Notes: generated by a model not told the origin, from the sequence alone. Numbered from the stretch's first letter, positions 23,313 to 36,218 are shown. The stretch is 64,000 nucleotides of DNA from Hymenobacter sp. GOD-10R (GCF_035609205.1 NZ_CP141184.1:1116001-1180000), one strand, 5' to 3'. Made by a program: numbers and translations.

Positions 23313-24845
23313 ATGGATGAACTAGCCAATTTAGCTCGCATTGTGACTGATCGTCGCTTAAAAGCGACTCCGCTGCTGGATTTTGGAAGTAAGAATACTT
23401 CCAATAAGGAGGTCGAACTCGTACGACTTCTAGAAAAAGCGCCTGATAGTACCCAACTGCAGTTAACAAAAACGCTCTATGGATCGGTAAGTGCTACTAA
23501 CCAAGCCGCCTTACGCAAGCTGAAGTCGCGCGTACAGCAAAAACTGTTGCACCATTTGTACTTTCTAGATCAATCTGATCCGAGGCACTTAGTGTCCAGA
23601 CAGTACGAATTGCAGTGTATCGAACTCTTGCATCAAATCAGTGTACTTCAAAGTGAAGGAGAGTACAAGATGTCTGAACGCTTGCTGCGCAAGTGTTTAC
23701 GCCTAGCCACTGACGGGGAGTTTACGCAGTATACAGTGATGGCTGCGCGGCTCCTGCGCAATGTGTACGCCCAACAACGGCAGCCAGCCCTATATAAGGC
23801 CGCTTCAGTGCAGCTTACTCATTATCAAAAGCAATTAGAATTAGAGGAAGAAGCTGGACATCTGTATTGGGCAACGAAGATGACCCAAACCCACACCGTA
23901 CGAAGCAGCCGCAATCTTCTTAATAAACTTCCGGAGTATCTGCAGCGCCTACAAGCACTGCACAAGCAAGCAAAAAGCTATGCTACTTTTCATTATCTCT
24001 ATACTACACAGTTGATGTATGAGGGAATGATCGGGAATTATGCGGGAATCATTCGGCTAACTATGGATGCGGCCCGGCAAGCTGCTAAAGGCAAAATCAA
24101 TCGGAAGCGTTTTGACAAGCGCTTTAATCATTTTATGACGGTATACGCGCACTTGCGAAGCCGACAAGTAGAGGAAGGATTAAAGCTAGCCGAAGAGTAC
24201 TTCAAAGAATTTCATCCTTCTTCGGGTAACTGGTTCTATTTCTTAGAATATTATTTACTGCTCGCCATTCATGCTAAGAACTATACGCGTGCACAGGAAC
24301 TGCTGAAGCTAGCTCGGCAGAATCCGTATTATCGTAAGCAACGCGTAGCGGCTCAGCAGCGGTGGGAGCTGTTTGAAACATACCTGCACTTCGTGCAGCC
24401 TGAACAGTCGCCGTTGCGTAGGCTACACTTCTCGCAGTTCGTGCTGACCGTGCCCGATTACAGCCGCGATAAGCGTGGACACAACGTAGCGATTCTGATT
24501 CTACAGTTTCTATACTACTTGCGCAATCATGATGCTGAGGGGCTGCTAACCCGTATGGAAGGCTTGCGCAAATATCAGCAACGCCACTTGCGGGAAGCCG
24601 AAACGCTGCGCAGTCAGCTTTTTTTGCGCTTGCTCATGCTCACAATCAAAGAAAACTTTGATGTGCAGGCTTGTGAGAAGAAAGGACAGGCTCTACTCAC
24701 TCGTTTGCGCGAGACGCCACCACCCGGAGAAGCTTTTGCAGAGATAGAAATCATCCCCTACGAAGAACTTTGGGCCTTGACCTTAGAGATTCTGCGGGTG
24801 AACGCCAAGGAGCTAGCTGCTTCCGAACTGATGGCTTATAGGTAA
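23313..24845 (+). CDS. Helical-repeat (TPR-like) protein with a possible N-terminal winged helix
   Basis: A 510-residue cytoplasmic-looking protein with no signal peptide. Residues about 30-85 (EVELVRLLEKAPDS, LTKTLYGSVS, AALRKLKSRVQQKLLHHL) have the helix, helix and L-x-x-L-x-x-R-L-like pattern of winged-helix/SARP DNA-binding domains. That is a visual judgement. Residues about 100-500 are amphipathic helices in TPR-like pairs (for example EGLKLAEEYFKEFHPSSGNW and YTRAQELLKLARQNPYY). It is transcribed away from the repeat peptide across a 385-base region. By analogy with RRNPP and SARP proteins it could be a peptide-binding regulator; no recognised family confirms this. Confidence 0.7.
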   Translation: MDELANLARIVTDRRLKATPLLDFGSKNTSNKEVELVRLLEKAPDSTQLQLTKTLYGSVSATNQAALRKLKSRVQQKLLHHLYFLDQSDPRHLVSRQYELQCIELLHQISVLQSEGEYKMSERLLRKCLRLATDGEFTQYTVMAARLLRNVYAQQRQPALYKAASVQLTHYQKQLELEEEAGHLYWATKMTQTHTVRSSRNLLNKLPEYLQRLQALHKQAKSYATFHYLYTTQLMYEGMIGNYAGIIRLTMDAARQAAKGKINRKRFDKRFNHFMTVYAHLRSRQVEEGLKLAEEYFKEFHPSSGNWFYFLEYYLLLAIHAKNYTRAQELLKLARQNPYYRKQRVAAQQRWELFETYLHFVQPEQSPLRRLHFSQFVLTVPDYSRDKRGHNVAILILQFLYYLRNHDAEGLLTRMEGLRKYQQRHLREAETLRSQLFLRLLMLTIKENFDVQACEKKGQALLTRLRETPPPGEAFAEIEIIPYEELWALTLEILRVNAKELAASELMAYR

Positions 24846-25014
24846 ACAAAGAGGCTGGCTTTGCTGGCGCCGCTTGGCTTGCTGCGGTGTGTGCCGGCGG
24901 CAGTGAGGCGCTGAGTGAAGCTAGCCGACGAAAGGGTGTGGGCAACGTCACACAGAAGGAACGCATACTGCTTGCAGGTGGCGGAACACCTTAAAGCCAT
25001 TCAGGACGGAATGA

Positions 25015-25635
25015 TCAGGGTTGGACAACAACGATTGGCCTGCTAACGCAATGACTTTCTGGGCATGGGTCAGGGCCATTGCCACGTAAGCTCATGCGGA
25101 TAGCATATTGGCCTGGCCGGCGGAAGGCGTGCTGCACGCGGCGGCCATTCGTTACATAGCCGTCCCGAAAATCCCAGAGCACCACTACATTCTCGCAGAG
25201 TGGCATCTGGGAATCAGCAGCGTCGCAGGTAATAACCTGACCGACCCGAACGGTGTCGGGCGCCGAGAAGTTGAGAACAGTTTCTTGCGTGAAATCTACC
25301 GGCAAGATTTTCTCGGCGGGGCGCACTTCGCCTGTTCGGTCGTCGACTACATCAAGCTGCACGGTGTATCGCTTGCGTTCTTGGTAGCAATGAGAAACCA
25401 CAAGCCCGGTAAGCATGGTACCATCGCCCATGTTCCAGCGGTACGTAAGCGGACCACTGAGTGAATCAGCAGAGCGGGAGGCATCTAGCTCAACGCATAA
25501 GTCAACCACGCGGGGCAGCGGACAAGCAGCACTGATGGTGTCGCCGGCTTGCTGAGCCCGAGCTGCTACTGCCATCGTTATAAAATAGCTGAGCAAGAGT
25601 ACGCGAAGAACTGTAAATAACGCTCTGAAAGACAC
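25015..25635 (-). CDS. Secreted protein with two PKD domains
   Basis: A 206-residue protein with a signal peptide (hydrophobic residues 5-22, cleavage near ARAQQ). Two PKD-type beta-sandwich domains follow, marked by LTYRWNMGDGTMLTG and VVLWDFRDGYVTNGRRVQHAFRRPGQYAI (read around the WxFxDG and H-x-F-x-x-P-G-x-Y cores). Five or more Cys suggest disulfides. PKD domains usually mediate surface or polysaccharide contacts. The start is GTG at 25635, because an in-frame TAG lies three codons upstream and no ATG is available before the signal peptide. It is the last gene of a four-gene leftward operon, 18 bases after the LytTR regulator. Confidence 0.8.
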   Translation of the reverse strand: MSFRALFTVLRVLLLSYFITMAVAARAQQAGDTISAACPLPRVVDLCVELDASRSADSLSGPLTYRWNMGDGTMLTGLVVSHCYQERKRYTVQLDVVDDRTGEVRPAEKILPVDFTQETVLNFSAPDTVRVGQVITCDAADSQMPLCENVVVLWDFRDGYVTNGRRVQHAFRRPGQYAIRMSLRGNGPDPCPESHCVSRPIVVVQP

Positions 25636-25653
25636 GATAAGCTAGGGTGGGTA

Positions 25654-26379
25654 CTAGAACTTGTTAAGACGTTGCAGCACGTCGCGTAAATACGTCTGTC
25701 CGATGGGGATATGCTTGTTGTCAATCACAATCATATTATCCTCGATAGAATGTACAGAGCGAATGTTAACGATAAATGAGCGATGTACGCGCACGAAAAG
25801 CGAGGACGGAAATTTCTCTTCTACTGCTTTCATGGTGCTGTACACAATTAGTTTGTGTTGGGCCAGCACAATGTGTACATAGTCGCCGAGTGCTTCGACG
25901 TAGCGTACTTCCTGAAAAGGCACCTTCACCAGTTTCGTGTCGACCTTTACAAAGGTATAATCGACCTCTGAGGCGTGAACAGGTTGTTCTACTTCTGGTC
26001 GTTGATTTTGCATCTCAAGCGCTTTCTGGGCTGCTTTCAAGAAACGCGCGTAGCTAACTGGTTTGATTAGGTAATCTACTACGTCGTATTCAAACGCTTC
26101 AACAGCGTATTCCTTGCTGCTCGTAATGAGCACTACCATAGGCGGATTTTGCAAGGTCTTCAGTAGATCTATACCCGACATGAGCGGCATTTCTACGTCC
26201 AGGAACAAGAGGTCGACAGATTGATGCCGCAGTACTTCGGCCGCTTTGACGGCACTGTCGCAACTACCGGTAGCTTGTAGAAAAGCCGTATTGACAATAC
26301 AGTTATTGACAACTTGGATAGATAGTGGGTCGTCATCGACCACCAAACAGCGCAGAGAGGAGGTAGAAGTAGTAGGCAT
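25654..26379 (-). CDS. LytTR-family response regulator
   Basis: A 241-residue regulator. The receiver domain is at about 8-125, with the acidic pair in LVVDDDP, phospho-acceptor D61 in LLFLDVEMP, T/S in LITSS and K106 in YLIKP. The LytTR DNA-binding domain is at about 145-241 (TFVKVDTKLVKVPFQEVRYVEALGDYVHI, FVRVHRSFIVNI, IPIGQTY). The regulator lies 46 bases after the hybrid kinase on the same strand, so the kinase is its probable partner. The target genes cannot be read from sequence. Confidence 0.95.
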   Translation of the reverse strand: MPTTSTSSLRCLVVDDDPLSIQVVNNCIVNTAFLQATGSCDSAVKAAEVLRHQSVDLLFLDVEMPLMSGIDLLKTLQNPPMVVLITSSKEYAVEAFEYDVVDYLIKPVSYARFLKAAQKALEMQNQRPEVEQPVHASEVDYTFVKVDTKLVKVPFQEVRYVEALGDYVHIVLAQHKLIVYSTMKAVEEKFPSSLFVRVHRSFIVNIRSVHSIEDNMIVIDNKHIPIGQTYLRDVLQRLNKF

Positions 26380-26425
26380 AGGGCTTGTAGAGATAAAGGG
26401 ATAGATGGCTAGTTTCTACGCAGAA

Positions 26426-29968
<3,543 letters not shown>

Positions 29969-29989
29969 ACCTAGCACAAAGACAATCGC

Positions 29990-32032
29990 TTACTTGCCCG
30001 TGACCTTGAACTCGGTACGGCGGTTAAGCTGCCGACCGGCTTTGGTCTGGTTCGTCGAAACGGGCTGTGTATCGCCGTAGCCAGCGGAAGTTAGCCGCCC
30101 TTTGTCGACACCTTTGGTTATCAAGTAATCAACAACGGCTTTCGCACGGCGCTGGCTGAGGTCTTTATTGTACTCCGCTTTCCCCACGTTGTCAGTGTGG
30201 CCCGAAATCTCAAGGCGCAAGTCGGGCATGTCGGTGAGTAGCTTCTGCAAACGCTCCAGTTCGTTGGTACTTTCCTTCCGCAGCGTTGCTTTGCCCGTAT
30301 CGAAGAAGATGTTGTTCAGCACCACCTTCACGCCCACGTCAAGCTTTTTCAGCGCAATATCCTTTACTACTTCCGAATAGGCCGCGCCAGCTGGCAGGTC
30401 AAAGTTTTCGGAGTGGAATAGATAGCCATCTTGCTGCACCACAATACCGTAGTTCACCCCTGAAGGCAATGACACTAAGTAACGACCCGACTGTGCGTTG
30501 GCCCGGAAGGACGCAATGGTTTGGTTGCGGGTGTTATCAATCACGTCGATGGTGGCTTCCAGTGGCTGCTTGGTCACATCGTCCGTAACGGTGCCTTTCA
30601 TGATCGTCACCTGCGCCGTGGCAATGGGTACAGGCGGGGCCAAGGAAGTTTCCTTCACGGGCTGAGCCCGCGAAGCTAACAACTGGTCTTCCTGCGATAA
30701 TACCGGCGGCTTTTCCGGGCCCAAGAAGGTGATGAGGTAAATGTCTTTGGAACCCAAACCATCTTCGCGAACGGAAGAATAATAGCCGTGACGACCAGAG
30801 GCTGAAATCACGAAGAATACGTCGTCGTCGGGCGTGTTAATAGGCCACCCTAGGTTCTCGGGCGTGCTCCACTTACCATTCTCAAACACCGACTTGAAGA
30901 TGTCGTAGCCTCCCATCGAGTTGTGCCCTTCCGAGGAGAAGTACATCGTTTTGCCATCGGGGTGCAGGAACACTCCCTCCTCGCCGTAAGGCGTATTGAT
31001 AACCGAACCTAGGTTCTGTGCTTGGGTCCGGCCTTCCAGCTCGATTTTATAAATATCGCGCGAACCTAGGCCACCTTCTTTGTCGCTCACAAAGTACAAG
31101 CTGCGGCCATCCGGCGTGTAGGCCGCTGACGATTCATGGTACTTGGTATTGATGCGTGACCCTAGCTTTTGCGGTTTGCGCCATACGGTGCCGCGTAAGT
31201 CAGCTTCATGCAAGTCGCCCCCGTTATCTTCCGCGTACACCATCATGCGCTGTCCGTCGGGGGAGAGGCCCACCGTGGCATCGTGCCCATCGGTGTTTAC
31301 GGGCTGACCTAGGTCACGGGCGGCGCTCCATTTGTCTTTGGCGCTATTGCGGGTGCTCTGGTAAACATCTTCGAAGAAGCCACCGGTTTCGGGGTCTTTC
31401 TGCCCGCCCGTCGAATTGTCGCGCCGCGAGGTGAAAAGAATAACAGATTCGTCCGCTGAAATAACGGGGCCGTAGTCGGCGTAGGGCGAGTTGATGCTAG
31501 GGCCAGCGTTGTCGATAAACACCCGACTCGGACGCTGTTGTAGTTTTTGCCCGTTTTCGCACTCTGTAATCTTCTTGCGAATATCAGTAAGCGATACAGG
31601 CGGGTTCTTGCCGGTAGTAGCCGCTTGGGCGGTTTTGTATTCCGCAATGGCTTCTGCCCACTTAGCGTTTAGGTGCAGCCCACGCCCCAGCAGATAGTGA
31701 ATGCGCCGATCTACATCAGGGTTGAGCTTGTAGGCTTTCTGCAAATACGGCAACGCCTGCGGCTTGGCACCCGAATGCAGATAGGCATCCCCGATCTTTA
31801 GATTGAGCTGCGCGTTATCAGGGTTGAATTTCTGGGCTGCTAAGTAGTGCGGCAGCGCTTGCTCGTAGCGAGCCGGGTCGCTGAGGTACCATTCGTCGCC
31901 TTCTTTGATCTCGCGCAAGGCAGCCTTTAGGCCATCCTTGTCACTGCCGAAGCGGTCTTTGCTGAATTCTACGTTCTGGGCGTGGAGCGTGAAGGATAAC
32001 GGTAAAAAAGCTAGCAGCAGGTACTTACGCAT
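29990..32032 (-). CDS. PorE-like protein: TPR, PD40 propeller, carboxypeptidase-regulatory-like and OmpA domains
   Basis: A 680-residue exported protein with signal peptide MRKYLLLAFLPLSFTLHAQ. In order: TPR helices at about 30-145, a WD40/PD40 beta-propeller at about 185-440 (SADESVILFTSRRDN, SPDGQRMMVYAEDNGG, TPDGRSLYFVSDKEGG, HPDGKTMYFSSEG), a carboxypeptidase-regulatory-like fold at about 475-560, and a C-terminal OmpA peptidoglycan-binding domain at about 575-680 (IFFDTGKATLR, ISGHTDNVG, LSQRRAKAVVDYL). This is the layout of T9SS component PorE, but paralogues are common in Bacteroidota, so the symbol is withheld. It leads the operon with the hybrid sensor, 21 bases upstream of it. Confidence 0.9.
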   Translation of the reverse strand: MRKYLLLAFLPLSFTLHAQNVEFSKDRFGSDKDGLKAALREIKEGDEWYLSDPARYEQALPHYLAAQKFNPDNAQLNLKIGDAYLHSGAKPQALPYLQKAYKLNPDVDRRIHYLLGRGLHLNAKWAEAIAEYKTAQAATTGKNPPVSLTDIRKKITECENGQKLQQRPSRVFIDNAGPSINSPYADYGPVISADESVILFTSRRDNSTGGQKDPETGGFFEDVYQSTRNSAKDKWSAARDLGQPVNTDGHDATVGLSPDGQRMMVYAEDNGGDLHEADLRGTVWRKPQKLGSRINTKYHESSAAYTPDGRSLYFVSDKEGGLGSRDIYKIELEGRTQAQNLGSVINTPYGEEGVFLHPDGKTMYFSSEGHNSMGGYDIFKSVFENGKWSTPENLGWPINTPDDDVFFVISASGRHGYYSSVREDGLGSKDIYLITFLGPEKPPVLSQEDQLLASRAQPVKETSLAPPVPIATAQVTIMKGTVTDDVTKQPLEATIDVIDNTRNQTIASFRANAQSGRYLVSLPSGVNYGIVVQQDGYLFHSENFDLPAGAAYSEVVKDIALKKLDVGVKVVLNNIFFDTGKATLRKESTNELERLQKLLTDMPDLRLEISGHTDNVGKAEYNKDLSQRRAKAVVDYLITKGVDKGRLTSAGYGDTQPVSTNQTKAGRQLNRRTEFKVTGK

Positions 32033-32134
32033 TGTCTACATAGGATTACGCAGGGCTACTCAGGCGCTTTGGGGAAAAATTACGCGCTGAGGCCCGCAGG
32101 AATTATTTCAATAAACTCTCTTTACTCGATTGCG

Positions 32135-33214
32135 CTACTCGCCACTACACCCCGAGTTAGCGGCGTAGGTAGAGCCAGCTTCCAGGCCTAGCTCGGCGGC
32201 TTTGTGCCAATCTTGGCAGGCGCCATCAGCGTCGCGGAGCATTTCGCGGGCATGGCCCCGGTTGAGGTACGCTTCGGCATATTGGGGGCTCAGCGTCAAG
32301 GCTTTGCTGGCATCATCGGCAGCCTTTTGGTATTCCTTGAGCTTGAGGTAAGTCGCGGCGCGATTGTTCAGGGCAAAAGCGTAGGAGGTATTTAGCTCAA
32401 TGGCCTTGGTGAAGTCGGCCAAGGCGCCTTGGTAATCACCTAGCTCGTAGCGCGTTCCACCACGGTTAGTATAGGCCGTAGCGTTGTCGGTTTTCTTGCT
32501 GATATAGCTATTGTAGTCACCTAGGGCACCTTTCAAGTCATTGGCACGACGCCGAGTAGCGGCGCGGTTCAGCAGCGCCGGTAGGAATTCGGGCTGTAGA
32601 TTAAGGGCCTTGGTGTAATCCTGAATAGCGGCTGTGAAGTTGCCAAGCTGACGTTCGGCGCTGGCACGGTCGTGGTACGCGTAGGCATAGTTGGGGTCAG
32701 CTTTTAGCGCTTGGTCGAAGTCAGCTTGCGCGGCTTTGTAGTCCGCTTTCTCGAAGCGCAGCGCTCCTCGGTAGTACCAGGCTGGGGCATAAGTAGCTCG
32801 TACTTCAGTAGCCTTGGTGTAGTCCTGCTCGGCCTCATCGCGCTGCCCTAGTGCCTCGCGCGCTTGGCCACGGCCGAAGTACGAGGTGTAGCTGCCCGGA
32901 TCGAGGCGGAGCGCCTGATCGTAGTCTTGCACTGCGGGAGCATAGTCTTTTAGTTCGTAGCGTGTCGTAGCACGGTTGTAAAAAGCTCTGCCAAAATCGG
33001 GTTTGGCGGCCAATGCTTTGTCAAAATCTAGCAACGCCGCTTGGTAGCTTTTCTCGTTGTACTTGGCCACGCCACTGTTATAGTACTTCTCCGCCAGTTG
33101 GGCCGGTGGCAGCGTACTGGCGCGCACCGTATCAACTTGCGCCTGTCCGGCAAAGCTTCCCAGTAGAAGTGCAGGGAGAAAAAATTGTATTCTAGATAAT
33201 AAAAATGGTTTCAT
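32135..33214 (-). CDS. Exported TPR-repeat protein
   Basis: A 359-residue protein from ATG 33214, which opens a signal peptide (MKPFLLSRIQFFLPALLLGSFAGQAQ). An in-frame start 33 codons upstream would lie inside the preceding terminator and is rejected. The mature part is about nine consecutive tetratricopeptide repeats of 34 residues, each with the N-x-G/A pattern and an A-x-x-D-F/Y-x-K-A-L core (ALLDFDKALAAKPDFGRAFY, AVQDYDQALRLDPGSYTSYF). It ends with TYAANSGCSGE. TPRs bind other proteins; partners are unknown. Confidence 0.9.
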   Translation of the reverse strand: MKPFLLSRIQFFLPALLLGSFAGQAQVDTVRASTLPPAQLAEKYYNSGVAKYNEKSYQAALLDFDKALAAKPDFGRAFYNRATTRYELKDYAPAVQDYDQALRLDPGSYTSYFGRGQAREALGQRDEAEQDYTKATEVRATYAPAWYYRGALRFEKADYKAAQADFDQALKADPNYAYAYHDRASAERQLGNFTAAIQDYTKALNLQPEFLPALLNRAATRRRANDLKGALGDYNSYISKKTDNATAYTNRGGTRYELGDYQGALADFTKAIELNTSYAFALNNRAATYLKLKEYQKAADDASKALTLSPQYAEAYLNRGHAREMLRDADGACQDWHKAAELGLEAGSTYAANSGCSGE

Positions 33215-33258
33215 AGCTAATGAATAGGAGCAAAACAGATTCCGAAATATAAAAAGAT

Positions 33259-33286
33259 GGGGCTGAGTATCGAAATACCCAGCCCC
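33259..33286 (-). terminator. Intrinsic terminator of the subtilase gene
   Basis: GGGGCTGAGTAT pairs with ATACCCAGCCCC, with one A-C mismatch and a 4-base loop. On the minus strand it runs into ATCTTTTTATATTT. It begins 31 bases past the subtilase stop and 45 bases before the TPR gene, so the two are separate units. Confidence 0.85.
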
Positions 33287-33317
33287 TTTACTCGAAAGAT
33301 GAAAGTTAAACAACGGA

Positions 33318-36017
33318 TTATTCTACCAAGATACGCCGTGCGGCGCTCGTGCCATTATTGGCTTGGTAGAGAAGCGTATACAGGCCCCTGTTGATCGAGG
33401 TAGGTATCGTGTGGAACCTAGGCATTCCAGGCAGGGAGACGCTTTCCCGCCATACTATCCGACCTAGCCCATCGACCAGCGTCAGCGTTGCAGGTCCTAC
33501 TTGAGTGGGCATAGCTAACTGGAGCGATGTCCCTTGGCGTACAGGGTTAGGCCAAGCCTGCAAACCAATAGCATCGGCGTTGCTCTTTAATCCTAACACA
33601 ACCGCAACCGATACGTCATCGAAGGCAATGCCACCTTGCTGGGCCGCTACCGGTGCCTCCGGGCGGCCACTGCCGTATTGCTGAAATTTTATGCGCACAT
33701 CGCTACCAAGCGTTAGGCCTCGCGTTTGGGCGAACTGCGTTAGGTTGAGAGCAAAATCATGGTAGGTCGTCGTGGAGTTAGCTCCTGTCAGGTCGGCCAA
33801 GCGGTACCAGTTCTTGCCACCATCTACGCTCAAAGCGACCCCGTCACCGTTGTGGGAACCTGTGAAGTGCGCTGGCAATACATCGTCCGTTTCGTTTTCA
33901 AATTCCTTTTCGCGGAACGTCAGCAAAATAGTACCTGTAGTGCTAGCCGCGTTGATGTAAAAGATGGCTTCGCTGGAGCTAGAAAACAGCCGAGAAAAAT
34001 ACTGATTGGTGCCAGCACTTAAGACCAAATATGTTTTGCTAGTAGGCAGACCTTCGTCCAAGCGAATCTGCGCACGGCCTGCTAAATCATTATTTGTTGC
34101 CCAGAATGGGCTTAATGCTCCACTTTCGAAATTCTGGGTAATCGGTACCGGAGTGCTAACCACGTTACCGTAGAGTGCAGCATATGCATTGAGCAACCCA
34201 GCACCCGAACGATCATCAGTACCCGCGGAGCCTAGGTCGCGGGCCGTGTTGCGGAAGCGCTCATACACCTGAGCAGGGGTAAGGTCAGGCTCGGCTTGGC
34301 GAAGCAAGGCCCCTGCCGCTGCTGCGTGTGGTGCTGCCGCCGAGGTACCGAAAAAGTTCGGAAATCCGTCCTCTTCTAAATCGTTGGCGGATGAGCCGAA
34401 AAAGGTGTTATTCACGCCATCTATGGCCGCAATATCGGGCTTGGTTCGCACTTCTGGGGCAGGAAGCAGCGTGCCTGTAGGTCCAAATAAGATGGTGGGT
34501 GAGCCTTTGGAAGAGTACGATTGAACGGTGCGCTGATCGTAATAGCCTACTGCTGCTACGGCTTGTGCCTGCGCAGCAGCGGCGTGGCCTACCACGGTGC
34601 CGCTAGCCGTGAGCCATTCTGTGGCTGATGCCGAGCCTGCGTTGATATACTTCAGGCGGGTTGGGTTGGCAGTGCCCCTGAAGCGCACAATACTGAGATT
34701 GAAGCTAGTAGTGTGCGTGCGAGCTGTGTCGTTGGTGAAGGAAAGAAGCTCGGAAGGCGTTTGCAAACCGATGTTGTTGTCGTTTGCCAGTGTTACGGTG
34801 TCGCCTTTCGAAGATACTAGGTACACATCTAGGTCGGTTTTGACGCCTGCTACCGTGTAAAAAGGATCGGCCCATTGTAACGTTAGCAGTACGTCCTCCC
34901 CGTGCGAGATAGTAAAGGCTTGGGTGAGGTCGGTACCACTAGGGTTAAAATTGAGCTGGGCGCTGCCTTGCGTGCCTACCGGTACAAAGACTGGTTCCGT
35001 ATTCTCATAACTCTGGCTGCCGTAGTTGCCGGCGGAGGAGAAGTAGGCGACGCCCCGTTGGGTGACTACTTCATTGATAGCCTGCGCAATGACTCCATCC
35101 TGAAAAAAGGGTTCTTCATAGTAGCGGATGTCGTCGGTAAGAATTTTACAGTTTCCTTGGCTTGGGCTAGCTAGGCGTCGAATTTGAGTTGCGAAATCTC
35201 CCTCACCTAGAAAAACGCTGCTAAATACTGGTTGCGCTCCTGGTGCTAAGTCATAAATGAGCTGGCACATGGCCCGTCCTTCATCGGAAGCGCCAGGCGT
35301 AGTAGGTAGCAAGTCCTGAAGTACCTGTACTCCCGCCGCTGGTAAGTCGCCGGAGGCAATGTCAGCAGCAGCTCCACCTAGGGCATTAAAAGAATCACTC
35401 ATTACCCCGACCCGAATACCACGGCCGGTGTAACGGCCCGGTTGAGTAGCGCGTACGCGTTCCGTTTCAAGTACGTGGTCGGCTTCGCTGGTTACTCGAC
35501 CAGTGTTGTTGAAGGGCCGGTAAGAGGCTCGTACTCCCAGAAGACCTAGCTTCGTAAGATGTGCCAAGCCACCCGAAGAGGCATCTAGCTCGGCAATAGG
35601 GAGGAAGCCATCTACAAAATGCAGCGCCGGCCAAGCAGACTGCACAACAAACCCGCGTGCTTGTAAGGCCGGTAATAAGCCCTCGATGTCGCGCGCCGTG
35701 ATACGTACTAGTACTGTAGAAGCATCCGTGTTGAGTTGGAGCAGCGGGTAAGCAGCCGGCAACTGTTGGGTAGCAGTGTGCGCTGTTAGGCTTGCTGTCC
35801 TCGCGGCGTACAAGCGTTGCAGGTCACCTGCTATTGGGGAACTACGATCAATACGCAGACTAGCAAGAAGGGAAGAAGCCGTACGCTGCTGATGAGGAGT
35901 AGCTCGCTGAGTGCTGTTTAGCAAAGCAACAACGTGAGAAGATTGCGCCTGTGCTGACCACTGTGTGCTAACCCATAAAAGAAGAATGAGCAGTTTTAAT
36001 CTGAGAAAAGGTAGCAT
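33318..36017 (-). CDS. Large S8-fold (subtilase) serine peptidase with T9SS C-terminal sorting domain
   Basis: An 899-residue exported protein. The signal peptide is at 1-25. The subtilase core is at about 200-590, with Asp208 in VGVMSDSF, oxyanion Asn331 in SSAGNYG and nucleophile Ser559 in FGTSAAAPH. At the place of the catalytic His motif (HGT) the sequence reads DEGRAM, so Glu246 takes that place. A jelly-roll or PPC-like region follows. The end is a type A T9SS sorting domain (LQAWPNPV ... GRIVWRES ... INRGLYTLLY ... RRILVE). It should be secreted and surface-attached by T9SS. Whether the altered triad is active is unknown. Confidence 0.9.
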   Translation of the reverse strand: MLPFLRLKLLILLLWVSTQWSAQAQSSHVVALLNSTQRATPHQQRTASSLLASLRIDRSSPIAGDLQRLYAARTASLTAHTATQQLPAAYPLLQLNTDASTVLVRITARDIEGLLPALQARGFVVQSAWPALHFVDGFLPIAELDASSGGLAHLTKLGLLGVRASYRPFNNTGRVTSEADHVLETERVRATQPGRYTGRGIRVGVMSDSFNALGGAAADIASGDLPAAGVQVLQDLLPTTPGASDEGRAMCQLIYDLAPGAQPVFSSVFLGEGDFATQIRRLASPSQGNCKILTDDIRYYEEPFFQDGVIAQAINEVVTQRGVAYFSSAGNYGSQSYENTEPVFVPVGTQGSAQLNFNPSGTDLTQAFTISHGEDVLLTLQWADPFYTVAGVKTDLDVYLVSSKGDTVTLANDNNIGLQTPSELLSFTNDTARTHTTSFNLSIVRFRGTANPTRLKYINAGSASATEWLTASGTVVGHAAAAQAQAVAAVGYYDQRTVQSYSSKGSPTILFGPTGTLLPAPEVRTKPDIAAIDGVNNTFFGSSANDLEEDGFPNFFGTSAAAPHAAAAGALLRQAEPDLTPAQVYERFRNTARDLGSAGTDDRSGAGLLNAYAALYGNVVSTPVPITQNFESGALSPFWATNNDLAGRAQIRLDEGLPTSKTYLVLSAGTNQYFSRLFSSSSEAIFYINAASTTGTILLTFREKEFENETDDVLPAHFTGSHNGDGVALSVDGGKNWYRLADLTGANSTTTYHDFALNLTQFAQTRGLTLGSDVRIKFQQYGSGRPEAPVAAQQGGIAFDDVSVAVVLGLKSNADAIGLQAWPNPVRQGTSLQLAMPTQVGPATLTLVDGLGRIVWRESVSLPGMPRFHTIPTSINRGLYTLLYQANNGTSAARRILVE

Positions 36018-36196
36018 GAAAAGTCACAAAAGCTGAGAAGCGCCAATCGTCAGCTGAACGAGCACTTCTTAGAATAACTACTTAATGTTTAAGTATATTA
36101 ATTATATAATTATTAAATAGTATTTGTCTTATAAATATTTTAACACATGAATGTTTTCGGAACCGTATGCTAGGGTCACCGGTTTAGTAGGATGAA

Positions 36197-36218
36197 TGCA
36201 GTATCTTTGTGTACTGCA
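36197..36218 (+). promoter_or_regulatory. Candidate promoter with overlapping dyad, upstream of bacilliredoxin
   Basis: TATCTTTG at 36202-36209 is an exact -7 match, 39 bases before the ATG. It is enclosed by a dyad, TGCAGTA (36197-36203) and TACTGCA (36212-36218), with an 8-base spacer. A protein bound there would cover the -7 element. No -33 word was found at 19 bases. Confidence 0.45.
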
